Source: Streptomyces soli
Lineage (GTDB): Bacteria > Actinomycetota > Actinomycetes > Streptomycetales > Streptomycetaceae
Assembly: GCF_003999195.1 (NCBI RefSeq)
Contig: NZ_RJVR01000181.1
Location: 1 to 64,000, forward strand
Length of the DNA stretch: 64,000 bases
Direction: 5' to 3'
The position numbers were made by a program, and so were the translations under genes. Every line of letters starts with the position of its first letter. Positions within the stretch are counted from its first letter, which is position 1. The notes under the pieces are model-generated. The model was not told the origin of the DNA. It searched no databases and worked only from the letters and a program-made list of their open reading frames with translations. This document shows, in pieces, positions 7,770 to 16,700 of the stretch.

Positions 7770-8346
7770 TGAGCACCCTTTCGAGCAGTGTCACGTCTGG
7801 CTGGCCGCCCGAGGCTTCGTCGCCACCGGGCTGGTGGATAGTGACGAGGCCGGCCTCGGCCAGGTCGGCGACGAGGATTCGGGCAACGCCGAGGGGGATG
7901 GAGAGGAGCGCGGAGATCTCCGCGACCGACTTGATCTCCCGGCAGAGGATGCAGATCCGCTGGTGCTCCGGCAACTGCCCCCGCAGTTGCACCGGTTCGG
8001 CCGTGGTGCTGACCAGTGCCTCGATGGCGAGCTGGTAGCGCGGCCGGGTCCGGCCACCGGTCATGGCGTACGGCCGTACCAGCGGCTGCTGGTCGGAACC
8101 GAGCGGTGTGGGGCGGCCCGCCCGGGACGACCCGACCCGTGAGGTGGGAGGAGTCGACTGCGGAGGCGGGGCCTGCGGAGGCTGATACGGCTGGATTCTC
8201 GGCTGCCGGTGTTGTGGCTGGCGTGGCTGGGCACCAGGAGCACCGGGGACGGACTCCTGGCTGGGAGCCGAGGGGAAGTTGAACCGCTTGTAGGGCGGCT
8301 GCTGTTGCGGGTTGCCGTACTCATCTCCGCCTGGGGGCGTTGCCAC
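7750..8346 (-). CDS. cvnC2: Conservon CvnC (DUF742), second cluster
   Basis: The 198-residue DUF742 protein has the family core from PLVRPYAMTGGRTRPRYQLA through LPEHQRICILCREIKS (cysteines in a CxxC) to a winged-helix-like LGVARILVADLAEAGLV. A proline- and glutamine-rich N-terminal arm of about 75 residues precedes the core; the paralogous CvnC1 lacks most of this arm. GTG at 8346 is chosen because GGAGGAGG lies just upstream; an earlier in-frame start has no ribosome-binding site. Genetic and biochemical work on conservons places CvnC with CvnB and CvnD at the membrane. Its molecular task is not known. Confidence 0.9.
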   Translation of the reverse strand: MATPPGGDEYGNPQQQPPYKRFNFPSAPSQESVPGAPGAQPRQPQHRQPRIQPYQPPQAPPPQSTPPTSRVGSSRAGRPTPLGSDQQPLVRPYAMTGGRTRPRYQLAIEALVSTTAEPVQLRGQLPEHQRICILCREIKSVAEISALLSIPLGVARILVADLAEAGLVTIHQPGGDEASGGQPDVTLLERVLSGLRKL

Positions 8347-8418
8347 GGTTCCTCCTCCAGCTGGGTCGACGCGTCTGAGCACCCTATGGGTACTCAGACA
8401 CGTCCGCATGCCTGTCCG

Positions 8419-8841
8419 TTAGTTGAGCAGGCTGCCCTGCAATTCAGCGCGCAGATCGGGGGTGAGTACGGACCCTGCCCGGTCGACGAGCAGAGCCATC
8501 TCGTAGCCCACGAGGCCGATGTCGCACTCGGGGTGTGCGAGCACGGCCAGTGACGAACCGTCGGAGACGGACATGATGAAGAGGAAGCCACGTTCCATCT
8601 CCACGACTGTCTGGTTGACGCTGCCGCCCTCGAAGATGCGGGAGGCGCCGGCGGTCAGCGAGGTCAGGCCCGAGGCGACCGCGGCGAGCTGGTCGGCCCG
8701 GTCCCTCGGGAAGCCCTCGGACATCGCGAGAAGCAGGCCGTCGGCAGAGACCACAACCGTGTGGGACACCCCGGGGGTGTTGTCCACAAAGTTGGTGATC
8801 AACCAGTTCAGGTTCTGTGCCGCCTGGCTCATCGGACTCAA
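8419..8841 (-). CDS. cvnB2: Conservon CvnB roadblock/LC7 protein, second cluster
   Basis: The product (140 residues) is a Roadblock/LC7-domain protein. Recognisable segments are LNWLITNFVDNTPGVSHTVV, DGLLLAMSEGFPRD, and PECDIGLVGYEMALLVDRAG near the C-terminus. Roadblock proteins act as regulatory scaffolds for small GTPases, here CvnD. The TTG at 8841 is preferred over the ATG at 8832. AGGAG sits six bases before the TTG, and the arrangement is repeated exactly in the other conservon. The TTG directly abuts the cvnA2 stop codon, showing strong coupling. Confidence 0.92.
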   Translation of the reverse strand: MSPMSQAAQNLNWLITNFVDNTPGVSHTVVVSADGLLLAMSEGFPRDRADQLAAVASGLTSLTAGASRIFEGGSVNQTVVEMERGFLFIMSVSDGSSLAVLAHPECDIGLVGYEMALLVDRAGSVLTPDLRAELQGSLLN

Positions 8842-11800
8842 CTAACGCTCCTGGTGATTGGGGCCGAAGCCCTGGCCGTTCGTGTCAGTTCCCGCAGTGC
8901 GTCCCTGCTGGACGCCGCGCCGCAGATTGCTCAGCCGGCCACGGACGTCCTCCGGGTTACGAGAGACCTGGGGGCCGCTCTGCGGAGTCTGCTGGGCGGT
9001 GCCCGGGACCAGGTTGGCCTTGGGGACCCGCCGGGGCAGGCCGGAGGGGGTGACCCCGCCGGCCTTGGGCTCACGGGCCTGTTCGGCCCGCTGCCAGTTC
9101 TGGTCGTTCGTCGAACGCCACGCCGAGGTGTCGTCCTGCACCTGCGCCGGGACGGCCGTCGTCGCCTCCTCGGGCTGCGTCCAGCCGCTGCGGTCACGAC
9201 GCGGCAGGCCGGCGTCGGTCAGCGAGTTGGACACGCTCGAGGTGGGTCCCGGTCGCTCGAAGCCTATGCTCTCCGGGGCCCCAAAGGGGGCGCTGGGGGA
9301 GGAATCAGCGGCCTGCGGCTGGTAGGGCTGCTGCGGCGTCTCCCCCCGCGGCTGCTCCTGGTAGCCGTAGCCGTTGGACTCGTAGGGCTGGGTCTGCGGC
9401 TGGGGCTGGGGCTGCGGGTCGGCGTACGGCTGCTGGACCTGCGGTGTCGGCTGCGGCCAGTCGTCCTGGTACGCGGCGGCCGCGGGCTCCTCGTAGGCTT
9501 GCGGGGCGGCGTACGGCTGCTCGCTGTAGGAGTGCTCGCTGAAGCCGTTACCCTCGTAGCCGCCCGAGGCGTGGGCCTGCGGCTCGTAGGGCTGGTCGAA
9601 CGACTGGCCGTACGGGGGCTCCTCCGGCTCGCGCTCGCCGGTGGCGGCCTCCAGCTGGGCGCGGCGCTCCTCGCGCATCAGGGAGCGGCCCACGGGGTCC
9701 AGGGCACGGGCGTCGTCCGGTACCTGGATGGCGTCGTAGCGGGAGTCGTCGAAGCCGAGCTCGGCGGCGGTCGGCCCGTAGGAGGCGAACTCCTGCGTCG
9801 AGTCGTGCTGGGGGACGATCTGGGAGACCGTGAAGTCGTCCTCGCCCTCGGGGAAGCCGACCTCCTCGCCGCCGCCACCGTGGGTGATCGGCTCGGGGAG
9901 CATGACCAGCGAGGTGGTGCCGGCCTGCTCGCCGGAGGGGCGGAGCTGGACGCGGATGTCGTGCCGGTCGGCGAGGCGGCCGACCACGAACAGGCCCATG
10001 CGCTTGGAGATCGAGGCGTCCACGGTCGGCGGGTCGGCCAGCTTGTGGTTGATGTCCGCGAAGTCCTCGGCGGTGAGGCCGATGCCCTTGTCGTGGATCT
10101 CGACCATTACCCGGCCGTCGGGCAGCCGGGTCGCGGTGACCCGGACCTTGGTCTGCGGGGAGGAGAAGGTGGTGGCGTTCTCCAGCAGCTCGGCCAGCAG
10201 GTGGACCATGTCGGTCACGGCTGTGCCGTGGATCTCGGTCTCCGGAATGCCGACCAGTTCGATGCGCTCGTAGCTCTCCACCTCGGAGGCCGCCGCGCGG
10301 AGCACGTCGACCAGCGGGACCGGCTGGTTCCAGCGGCGACCGGGCTCCTCGCCGGCGAGGACCAGGAGGTTCTCGCCGTTGCGCCGCATGCGGGTGGCGA
10401 GGTGGTCCATCTTGAAGAGGTTCTCGAGCTGGTCCGGGTCCGCCTCGTTGTTCTCCAGCTCGGTGATCAGGGTGAGCTGGCGCTGGATGAGGCCCTGGTT
10501 ACGACGCGAGAGGTTGGTGAAGATCGCGTTGACGTTGCCCCGCAGCAGAGCCTGCTCGGCGGCGAGCCGGACGGCCTCGCGGTGCACCTGGTCGAAGGCG
10601 CGGGCGACCTCGCCGATCTCGTCCTGGGAGTTGATCGGGATGGCCTGGATGCGGGTGTCGACCCGGCCGGGCTCCGTACGCGAGAGCTGGTCGACCAGTG
10701 CGGGCAGGCGCTGTTCGGCGATGTCGAAGGCGGCGTTGCGCAGGCGGCGCATGCTGTTGCTCATCGAGCGGGCCATCATGGCGGCCACGATGAAGGCGAT
10801 GATCAGCGCGACCAGCACGACGGCCGAGTTGACGATGGCGTCGGTGCGGGCGCTGTTCGCGATGTCCTGCGAGTCGTTGTAGGCCGCGTCGGCCAGGTCC
10901 TTCTGGATGTTGCGGTAGGCGTCGAAGCCGAGGGTCGAGGCGGCGAACCAGGACTCGGCGGTGACGCCCTGGGCCTTGAGGGCGCTGGGCGATGCGCCGG
11001 AGGCGATGAGCGTGATCATCTTCGTGATGCTCGGCGGGGCGACGAAGGTCTGGCCCGCGGCGGCGGCCTGCTCGGCGGCCTGCTTGGCCTGCGCGGTGCC
11101 CTTCTTCGTGGCCGCGGCCTCTTCGGTCGTCAGCCGCTGCAGGTCGGCGGGGGTGCCGCCGCCCTGGTACTCCTGGATCGCGATCTGCTGCAGATAGGCG
11201 TACGAGGCGAAGGAGGTCAGCTGGGTGCCGAGTTCAACCTTGGAGAGCTTGCTGCGGTCCTCGACCAGGAGGTGCGTGCCGATCGCGCGGGTCAGCGACT
11301 CGGCGGCCTGGGTGAGCGAGATGGCGTAGAGGGTGCGGCCGTAGGCGGCGATGTTCGTGGTGCCGAAGCCGAGTTCGTTGGCCAGCTCCATCAGAGGGTG
11401 CTGGACGGCGACGTAACCCTCTTCGGTCTGTACGCCGGACACCTTGTTGGTGAAGGCGACGGCCCGCAGCGGGGCCAGCTTCTTCTCACCGTCCCGGACG
11501 GCCTGGATACGGCGCTTGAGGCTGGCGGTGTTCGGCATCTGCGCGACGGCCTTGTCGAAGGTCACCTTGGCTGCGTCGGTCGCCGCGCGGACCTGGGTCA
11601 CCGTCGTGTTCTTGGTGTCGCCCTGCAGCAGGGGAACCACGGTGAGGTCGCGCTCGTTGTTCAGCGCGTTGCCGTACGTGGCCGCTGTGCGGACCACCTC
11701 GGCCGTACGGACCGCGTCATCGGCCAGTTGCCAGGTCTGCACCGAGCTCTGTACACGGAAGCCGCCGAAGACCAGGGCGACGAGCACGGGGATGAGGAGG

Positions 11801-11985
11801 ATGGCGTTCAGGCGCGTGGCCACCCGCCAGTTGCGCATGGCAAAGCGGCTGCCCGGATCGCCCGGCGCCTCACTGACCGGCTCGGACGCTGCGGCAGGGG
11901 CCGTCGTCCCGTATCGCGCAGGCGGGGTGAAGTTGCCGCGCGGATGGTCCGCGGGGCCCGGCTCTGCTCGCCTTGTGTTCCTCAC
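8842..11985 (-). CDS. cvnA2: Conservon CvnA sensor histidine kinase-like protein, second cluster
   Basis: The 1047-residue protein has a basic cytoplasmic N-terminus, a first membrane segment at about 60-78, and an extracellular nitrate/nitrite-sensing-like helical domain. A second membrane segment lies at about 382-403, followed by a HAMP linker. The dimerisation helix contains MDHLATRMRRNGENLLVL. The ATP-binding domain has LLENAT at about 597 (N box), DKGIGL (G1) and RMGLFVVGRL (G2). The last 300 residues are low-complexity, rich in Gln, Pro and Tyr. CvnA proteins are thought to sense an envelope signal for the CvnB-C-D module. Autophosphorylation is not established. The GTG start has only a distant GAGG. 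Confidence 0.92.
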   Translation of the reverse strand: MRNTRRAEPGPADHPRGNFTPPARYGTTAPAAASEPVSEAPGDPGSRFAMRNWRVATRLNAILLIPVLVALVFGGFRVQSSVQTWQLADDAVRTAEVVRTAATYGNALNNERDLTVVPLLQGDTKNTTVTQVRAATDAAKVTFDKAVAQMPNTASLKRRIQAVRDGEKKLAPLRAVAFTNKVSGVQTEEGYVAVQHPLMELANELGFGTTNIAAYGRTLYAISLTQAAESLTRAIGTHLLVEDRSKLSKVELGTQLTSFASYAYLQQIAIQEYQGGGTPADLQRLTTEEAAATKKGTAQAKQAAEQAAAAGQTFVAPPSITKMITLIASGASPSALKAQGVTAESWFAASTLGFDAYRNIQKDLADAAYNDSQDIANSARTDAIVNSAVVLVALIIAFIVAAMMARSMSNSMRRLRNAAFDIAEQRLPALVDQLSRTEPGRVDTRIQAIPINSQDEIGEVARAFDQVHREAVRLAAEQALLRGNVNAIFTNLSRRNQGLIQRQLTLITELENNEADPDQLENLFKMDHLATRMRRNGENLLVLAGEEPGRRWNQPVPLVDVLRAAASEVESYERIELVGIPETEIHGTAVTDMVHLLAELLENATTFSSPQTKVRVTATRLPDGRVMVEIHDKGIGLTAEDFADINHKLADPPTVDASISKRMGLFVVGRLADRHDIRVQLRPSGEQAGTTSLVMLPEPITHGGGGEEVGFPEGEDDFTVSQIVPQHDSTQEFASYGPTAAELGFDDSRYDAIQVPDDARALDPVGRSLMREERRAQLEAATGEREPEEPPYGQSFDQPYEPQAHASGGYEGNGFSEHSYSEQPYAAPQAYEEPAAAAYQDDWPQPTPQVQQPYADPQPQPQPQTQPYESNGYGYQEQPRGETPQQPYQPQAADSSPSAPFGAPESIGFERPGPTSSVSNSLTDAGLPRRDRSGWTQPEEATTAVPAQVQDDTSAWRSTNDQNWQRAEQAREPKAGGVTPSGLPRRVPKANLVPGTAQQTPQSGPQVSRNPEDVRGRLSNLRRGVQQGRTAGTDTNGQGFGPNHQER

Positions 11986-12296
11986 TCGACCAACAACCTC
12001 TCGGCGACGGCACTGATGGGGCCGTTACTACTGTCGGGTTCCACGAATTCCAGCACGTCATGGGGGTGCTCTACAAACCTCGTACAGGAAGTCCCACGTG
12101 CGGAAATCGCGCTTTGCAAAACGGGCATAAGGGTAAAGCAATGGCAAATTGAGCAGCGATAAGTGCTCTGTGAAACCGACCGGGCGCAGCTTGTGTTCAT
12201 GGCCGGGTTGATTCTCTGTCGAAACGTTATGAACACAAGGACCGGCCGTGTCAAAAGACACAGCCGGTCCGTGCCACAACTGGCAAACTGGAGTGC
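11986..12296. other. Intergenic region between the two conservons
   Basis: This 311-bp gap holds the terminator of cvnD1 at 12239-12270. Between about 12080 and 12230 lies a relatively A/T-rich stretch that must contain the promoter of cvnA2 on the minus strand. No -35/-10 pair stands out. No gene is seen. Confidence 0.6.
12239..12270 (-). terminator. Terminator of the first conservon
   Basis: A 14-position stem with one C-A mismatch (GGACCGGCCGTGTC against GACACAGCCGGTCC) encloses an AAAA loop. It lies 27 bases downstream of the cvnD1 stop on the minus strand and is followed there by TTGTGTT. Confidence 0.8.
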
Positions 12297-12905
12297 TTAC
12301 TTGAGGCGAGCGAGCAGCGCGTGCTCCACGAGCGTGATCAACGCGCTCTTCGCCTCGGCACGGTGCCGGGCGTCCGTGGTGATGATCGGGGCGTCGGGAC
12401 CGATCTGCAGGGCCTCGCGCACCTCCTCCGGACGATAGGGCTGGTGTCCGTCGAAGCCGTTGAGGGCGATGACGAACGGCAGGCCGCTGTTCTCGAAGTA
12501 GTCGACCGCCGGAAAGCAGTCGGCGAGACGGCGGGTGTCGACCAGCACCACGGCGCCGATGGCACCGCGCACCAGGTCGTCCCACATGAACCAGAAACGG
12601 TCCTGACCCGGCGTACCGAACAGGTACAGGATCAGGTCGTCGTCCAGCGTGATACGGCCGAAGTCCATGGCCACCGTGGTGGTGGTCTTGTCCGCGACAT
12701 GGCTCAGGTCGTCGATCCCGGCCGACGCGGAGGTCATCACGGCCTCCGTGCGCAGCGGGCTGATCTCCGAGACCGCGCCCACGAACGTGGTCTTGCCCAC
12801 GCCGAAGCCGCCCGCCACCACGATCTTGGCCGAGGTGGTGGAACGAGCCGCAGGCGGACCACCGTACGCCGCCTGCTGCCCGGGCCTAGAGCTTGCGAAG
12901 TCCAC
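12297..12905 (-). CDS. cvnD1: Conservon CvnD GTPase, first cluster
   Basis: The 202-residue Ras-like GTPase is nearly identical in its core to the CvnD of the neighbouring cluster. It has P-loop GGFGVGKTTFVG, DFGRITLDDDLILYLFGTPG, DRFWFMWDDLVRGAIG and VIALNGFDGHQPYR. It differs from its paralogue by a short QQAAYGGPPA insertion at the N-terminus and by scattered substitutions such as THAPDK versus SHVADK. The two clusters are therefore diverged copies, not an assembly duplicate. It overlaps cvnC1 by 20 bases. A strong terminator follows. Confidence 0.92.
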   Translation of the reverse strand: MDFASSRPGQQAAYGGPPAARSTTSAKIVVAGGFGVGKTTFVGAVSEISPLRTEAVMTSASAGIDDLSHVADKTTTTVAMDFGRITLDDDLILYLFGTPGQDRFWFMWDDLVRGAIGAVVLVDTRRLADCFPAVDYFENSGLPFVIALNGFDGHQPYRPEEVREALQIGPDAPIITTDARHRAEAKSALITLVEHALLARLK

Positions 12906-13293
12906 TGAGCACCCTTTCGAGCAAGGTCACATCGGGCTGTCCGCCGGCCTCGCTGCTGCTCGGCTGGTGGATGGAGACCATTCCGGCCTCCGCCAGGTCG
13001 GCCACCAGAATCCGGGCCACGCCGAGCGGAATTGCCAGCAGCGCCGAGATCTCCGCGACCGACTTGAGCTCGCGGCACAGATGGCAGATGCGCTGGTGCT
13101 CGGGGAGCAGCCCTTGGTACGCACCCGGGTCGGCGGAAGTGCTGACCAGCGCCTCGATGGCGAGCTGGTAGCGCGGCCGGGTGCGGCCACCGGTCATGGC
13201 GTACGGCCGCACCAGCGGCTGGTCGCCTTCGCCCCCGTACGGCGCATGGTGGGGCGCGCCGTACGGGCCGGGCGAGGCGGGCGGCGGTGTCAT
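12886..13293 (-). CDS. cvnC1: Conservon CvnC (DUF742), first cluster
   Basis: The 135-residue DUF742 protein has a short Pro/Gly-rich start and then the core PLVRPYAMTGGRTRPRYQLA. LPEHQRICHLCRELKSV and IPLGVARILVADLAEAGMV follow. It is the minimal form of the family, about 60 residues shorter at the N-terminus than the CvnC of the other cluster. GGAGGACCCTG immediately before the ATG gives a clear ribosome-binding site. It sits between cvnB1 and cvnD1 and overlaps the latter. Confidence 0.92.
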   Translation of the reverse strand: MTPPPASPGPYGAPHHAPYGGEGDQPLVRPYAMTGGRTRPRYQLAIEALVSTSADPGAYQGLLPEHQRICHLCRELKSVAEISALLAIPLGVARILVADLAEAGMVSIHQPSSSEAGGQPDVTLLERVLSGLRKL

Positions 13294-13366
13294 CAGGGTC
13301 CTCCGGATCGAGCGGAAGCGGTCGCGAATCGTCGGGCAGTACGTGCTGGTGGTACGTCAGGCTTGC

Positions 13367-13789
13367 TCAGCCCATCAGGCTGCCTTGCAGTTCTGCGCGC
13401 AGGTCGGGGGTGAGAACGGCGCCCGCCCGGTCGACGAGCAGGGCCATCTCGTAGCCCACGAGGCCGATGTCGCACTCCGGGTGTGCGAGCACGGCCAGCG
13501 AGGAACCGTCGGAGACGGACATCAGGAGAAGGAAGCCGCGCTCCATCTCGACCACGGTCTGGTTGACGCTGCCGCCCTCGAAGATCCGCGAGGCCCCCGC
13601 GGTCAGCGAGGTCAGACCGGAGGCGACGGCGGCCAGCTGGTCGGCGCGGTCACGGGGGAAGCCCTCGGACATCGCCAGCAGCAGGCCGTCGGCGGAGACC
13701 ACGACGGTGTGGGACACCCCGGGGGTGTTGTCCACGAAGTTCGTGATCAACCAGTTCAGATTCTGTGCCGCCTGGCTCATGGTGCTCAA
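13367..13789 (-). CDS. cvnB1: Conservon CvnB roadblock/LC7 protein, first cluster
   Basis: The product (140 residues) differs from the paralogous CvnB2 at only a handful of positions, so the roadblock subunit is the most conserved member of the pair. The same TTG start, six bases after AGGAG and abutting the cvnA1 stop, supports TTG as the real start in both clusters. The high identity raises the possibility that CvnB is interchangeable between the two complexes. That is inference. Confidence 0.92.
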   Translation of the reverse strand: MSTMSQAAQNLNWLITNFVDNTPGVSHTVVVSADGLLLAMSEGFPRDRADQLAAVASGLTSLTAGASRIFEGGSVNQTVVEMERGFLLLMSVSDGSSLAVLAHPECDIGLVGYEMALLVDRAGAVLTPDLRAELQGSLMG

Positions 13790-16700
13790 CTAACGCTCCT
13801 GCTGGTGAGTGTTGCCGCCCCACTGACTATCGGGGGCACGGTCGCCGGGGCCAGGTGTGGCCTGACGTCCTTGCTGGATACCGCGTCGGAGGTTGGTGAG
13901 GCGTCCGCGCACGTCGTCGGGCGCCCGCGAGACCTGCGGACCACCCTGGGGGGCCTGCTGGGGAGCGGCGCCCCCCGGGACCAGGTTGGCACGCGGCACG
14001 CGGCGCGGCAGACCGGACGGGGTGATCCCGCCGGCCGACGGTTCGCGGACCTGCTCGGCGCGCTGCCAGACCTCGTCGTTCGGCGTAGGACGCCAGGCCG
14101 GGGTCTCGCGGCGCGGGGGCTGCGTGGGCTGGTAATGCTGCTGGTTGTTCGGCTGACCGTTGTGGCTCTGATTCTGGTTCTGGTACTGCGGTGCCGAAGT
14201 ACCGGGGCGCTGCAGCGGCTGGGTGTGCTGCTGGGGCTGAGCCTGCTGCGTCGGCTGGGGCTGCGGCGGCTGCTCAGCGCGGGTCCGCTGCGGCGGCGCC
14301 TGCTGGGGCCGGGACTGCTGGGGTCGCTGCCGGCTCTGCGCCGGGGCGGCCGGCTGTCCCCCAGCCTGGCGGCTGGGAGGTGCCCCCAGCTGGGGCGCGG
14401 GGGCGATCGGGCCGCTCTCCACGTGTACCTGCTGCATCCGCTCGACCCGGCCGCTGCGGAACCAGTCCGACTCCAGCGCCTCGAATATCGGGCTGCGCTC
14501 GTCACCGCGCATCGGCGCCGGCGGCAGGGCCATCGGCTCCGCCACGGGCGGCAGTTGGGGCTCCACGCCACGGTTCGGCTGGGGCCGCTGCTGCTGCTGC
14601 GGGGCAGGGGCTGGGGCCGGAGTCGGCGCCTGCGGCATCGGGGCGGGGGCCGGACGGCCGCCGCTGCCCGGCTGCTGGAACACATCGCTGCGGGTGAAGC
14701 CGCCCTGGCCCTGACCGCCCTGCTGCGGCCGGCCCTGCGGGATGGTGCCGAAGTCCGGGAGCGGGGCCGGACCCGACTGCGCCGCCGAAGCGGGCGCGGG
14801 CACGGGAGCCGGACGCGGGCCGCTGCCCGGACCGCGCGTCTGCGGGCCGGTGGTACCCCCGCCGTAGGCAGGGGGCGTGTGCGGAAGGCTGTCGAAGTCC
14901 GGGCGCTCGAAGGCCTGTGTGGACTCGACGTCCTCGTGACCACGCGCCCGGTCGGCCGCGGCCGACACCGGCTGCGGGGCGTTGCCGCCGCGCTGGGGCT
15001 GCTGGGGTGCGGTGCGGCCGTTGTCCTGGCCGGAGTCCGCCCAGCTCGGGTTCGTACGCTGCGGAGCGTGCCGCCCACCGGAACCGCCGGGGCCGGGCGC
15101 CGGACGGGACCCCGCAGGACGGCCCTGCGGCGAACCGGGGCCTCCCGGGCCGGAGTTGAGAGCGGGGCGCGGCTCGGAAGCCGGCACCTGACCGCGCTGC
15201 GGCGGACGGCCGACCTGGCCGTTGCCGGGACCGGCGCCCATACCCGCGGCGACCGGGCCACCGGAACCACCGGGCATGCCGGGCTGCTGACCACGGCCGG
15301 CCGTACCGGGCTTGGTCTTGCCGCCACCCTGCGTGACGTCCACCGGCAGCATGACGAGCGCCGTGGTGCCGCCGGAGTCGGACGGGCGGAGCTGGATCCG
15401 GATGCCGTGGCGCAGGGACAGCCGGCCGACCACGAACAGGCCCATGCGGCGGGAGACGGAGACGTCCACCGTCGGCGGGTTGGCCAGCCGCTCGTTGATG
15501 TCGGCCAGGTCCTCCGGGGACAGGCCGATGCCGGTGTCGTGGATCTCGATCAGTACGCGGCCGTCGGGCAGCGCGTGACCGGTGACTCGCACCTTGGTCT
15601 GCGGGGAGGAGAACGACGTGGCGTTCTCCAGCAGCTCGGCGAGCAGGTGGACGAGGTCGTTGACGATGCGGCCGGTGACCTCGGCGCCGGGCACCGAGGT
15701 CAGCTCGATGCGCTCGTACTGCTCCACCTCGGAGGCCGCGGCGCGAAGCACGTCGACCAGCGGGACCGGCCGCGTCCAGCGGCGGCCCGGCTCCTCGCCG
15801 GCGAGGACCAGGAGGTTTTCACCGTTCCGGCGCATACGGGTCGCGAGGTGGTCCAGCTTGAAGAGCGAGGACAGCTGGTCCGGGTCGGCCTCGCGGGACT
15901 CGAGCTCGGAGATCAGGCTCAGCTGGCGCTGGATGAGGCCCTGGCTGCGGCGCGAGAGGTTGGTGAACATCGCGTTGACGTTGCCTCGCAGCAGCGCCTG
16001 CTCGGCGGCCAGTCGGACCGCCTCACGGTGGACCTCGTCGAAGGCGCGGGCCACCTGGCCGATCTCGTCGCGGCTGGTGATACCGATCGACTCGACCGAG
16101 GTGTCCACGTCCTGCGGATCGGACTCCGACAGGTGCTTGACCAGCTCGGGCAGCCGCTTCTGCGCGACGTCCAGCGCACCTTCCTGCAGCCGGCGCAGCG
16201 AGCGGATCATGGAGCGGGCCACCACAAAGGCGCCGACGACCGAGATGCCCAGCACCAGCAGGATGATGGCGCCGTTGAGGTACGCCTCCTGCGAGGCCGC
16301 GTTCTGCAGCTTCAGACCCTGCTGGGTCATGTCGTTGAGCAGCTGGGCTTCGATCTTCTGCATCGTCTCCAGCTTGGTCCGGGCGTTGTCGTCCCAGTCC
16401 AGGTAGGAGCCGTCGATGTTCTTGATGCCCACTTCGGTCGCCGCGACGCGGTCCTGCTGGTCGTCGACGGCCTTGATCGTGTTGTTCTTCGCGGGGTCCA
16501 GGGGCGACATCAGGTCCGTGTAGGCGGCGTCGCCGTAGATCTGCCGGAACTGGTTGAGCGCGGTCGCCTCGGCCGAGTTGACGTCGTTGAGGTAGCGCCA
16601 GTCGTTGGGCTGGAGGTTGTTGCCGTTGGCGAGGGCGGCACTGATCACGGCGCGCTGGATGGAGTCGTACTCCTTGGCCGCCGAGAAGGCGGCCAGCGCG

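Noticed and set aside
8761-12162. A 1133-codon plus-strand frame over the second conservon, and a 1410-codon frame at 13181-17413
   Set aside because: Both mirror the cvnA/B/C genes on the minus strand and show only Leu/Gly/Arg-rich low-complexity translation.
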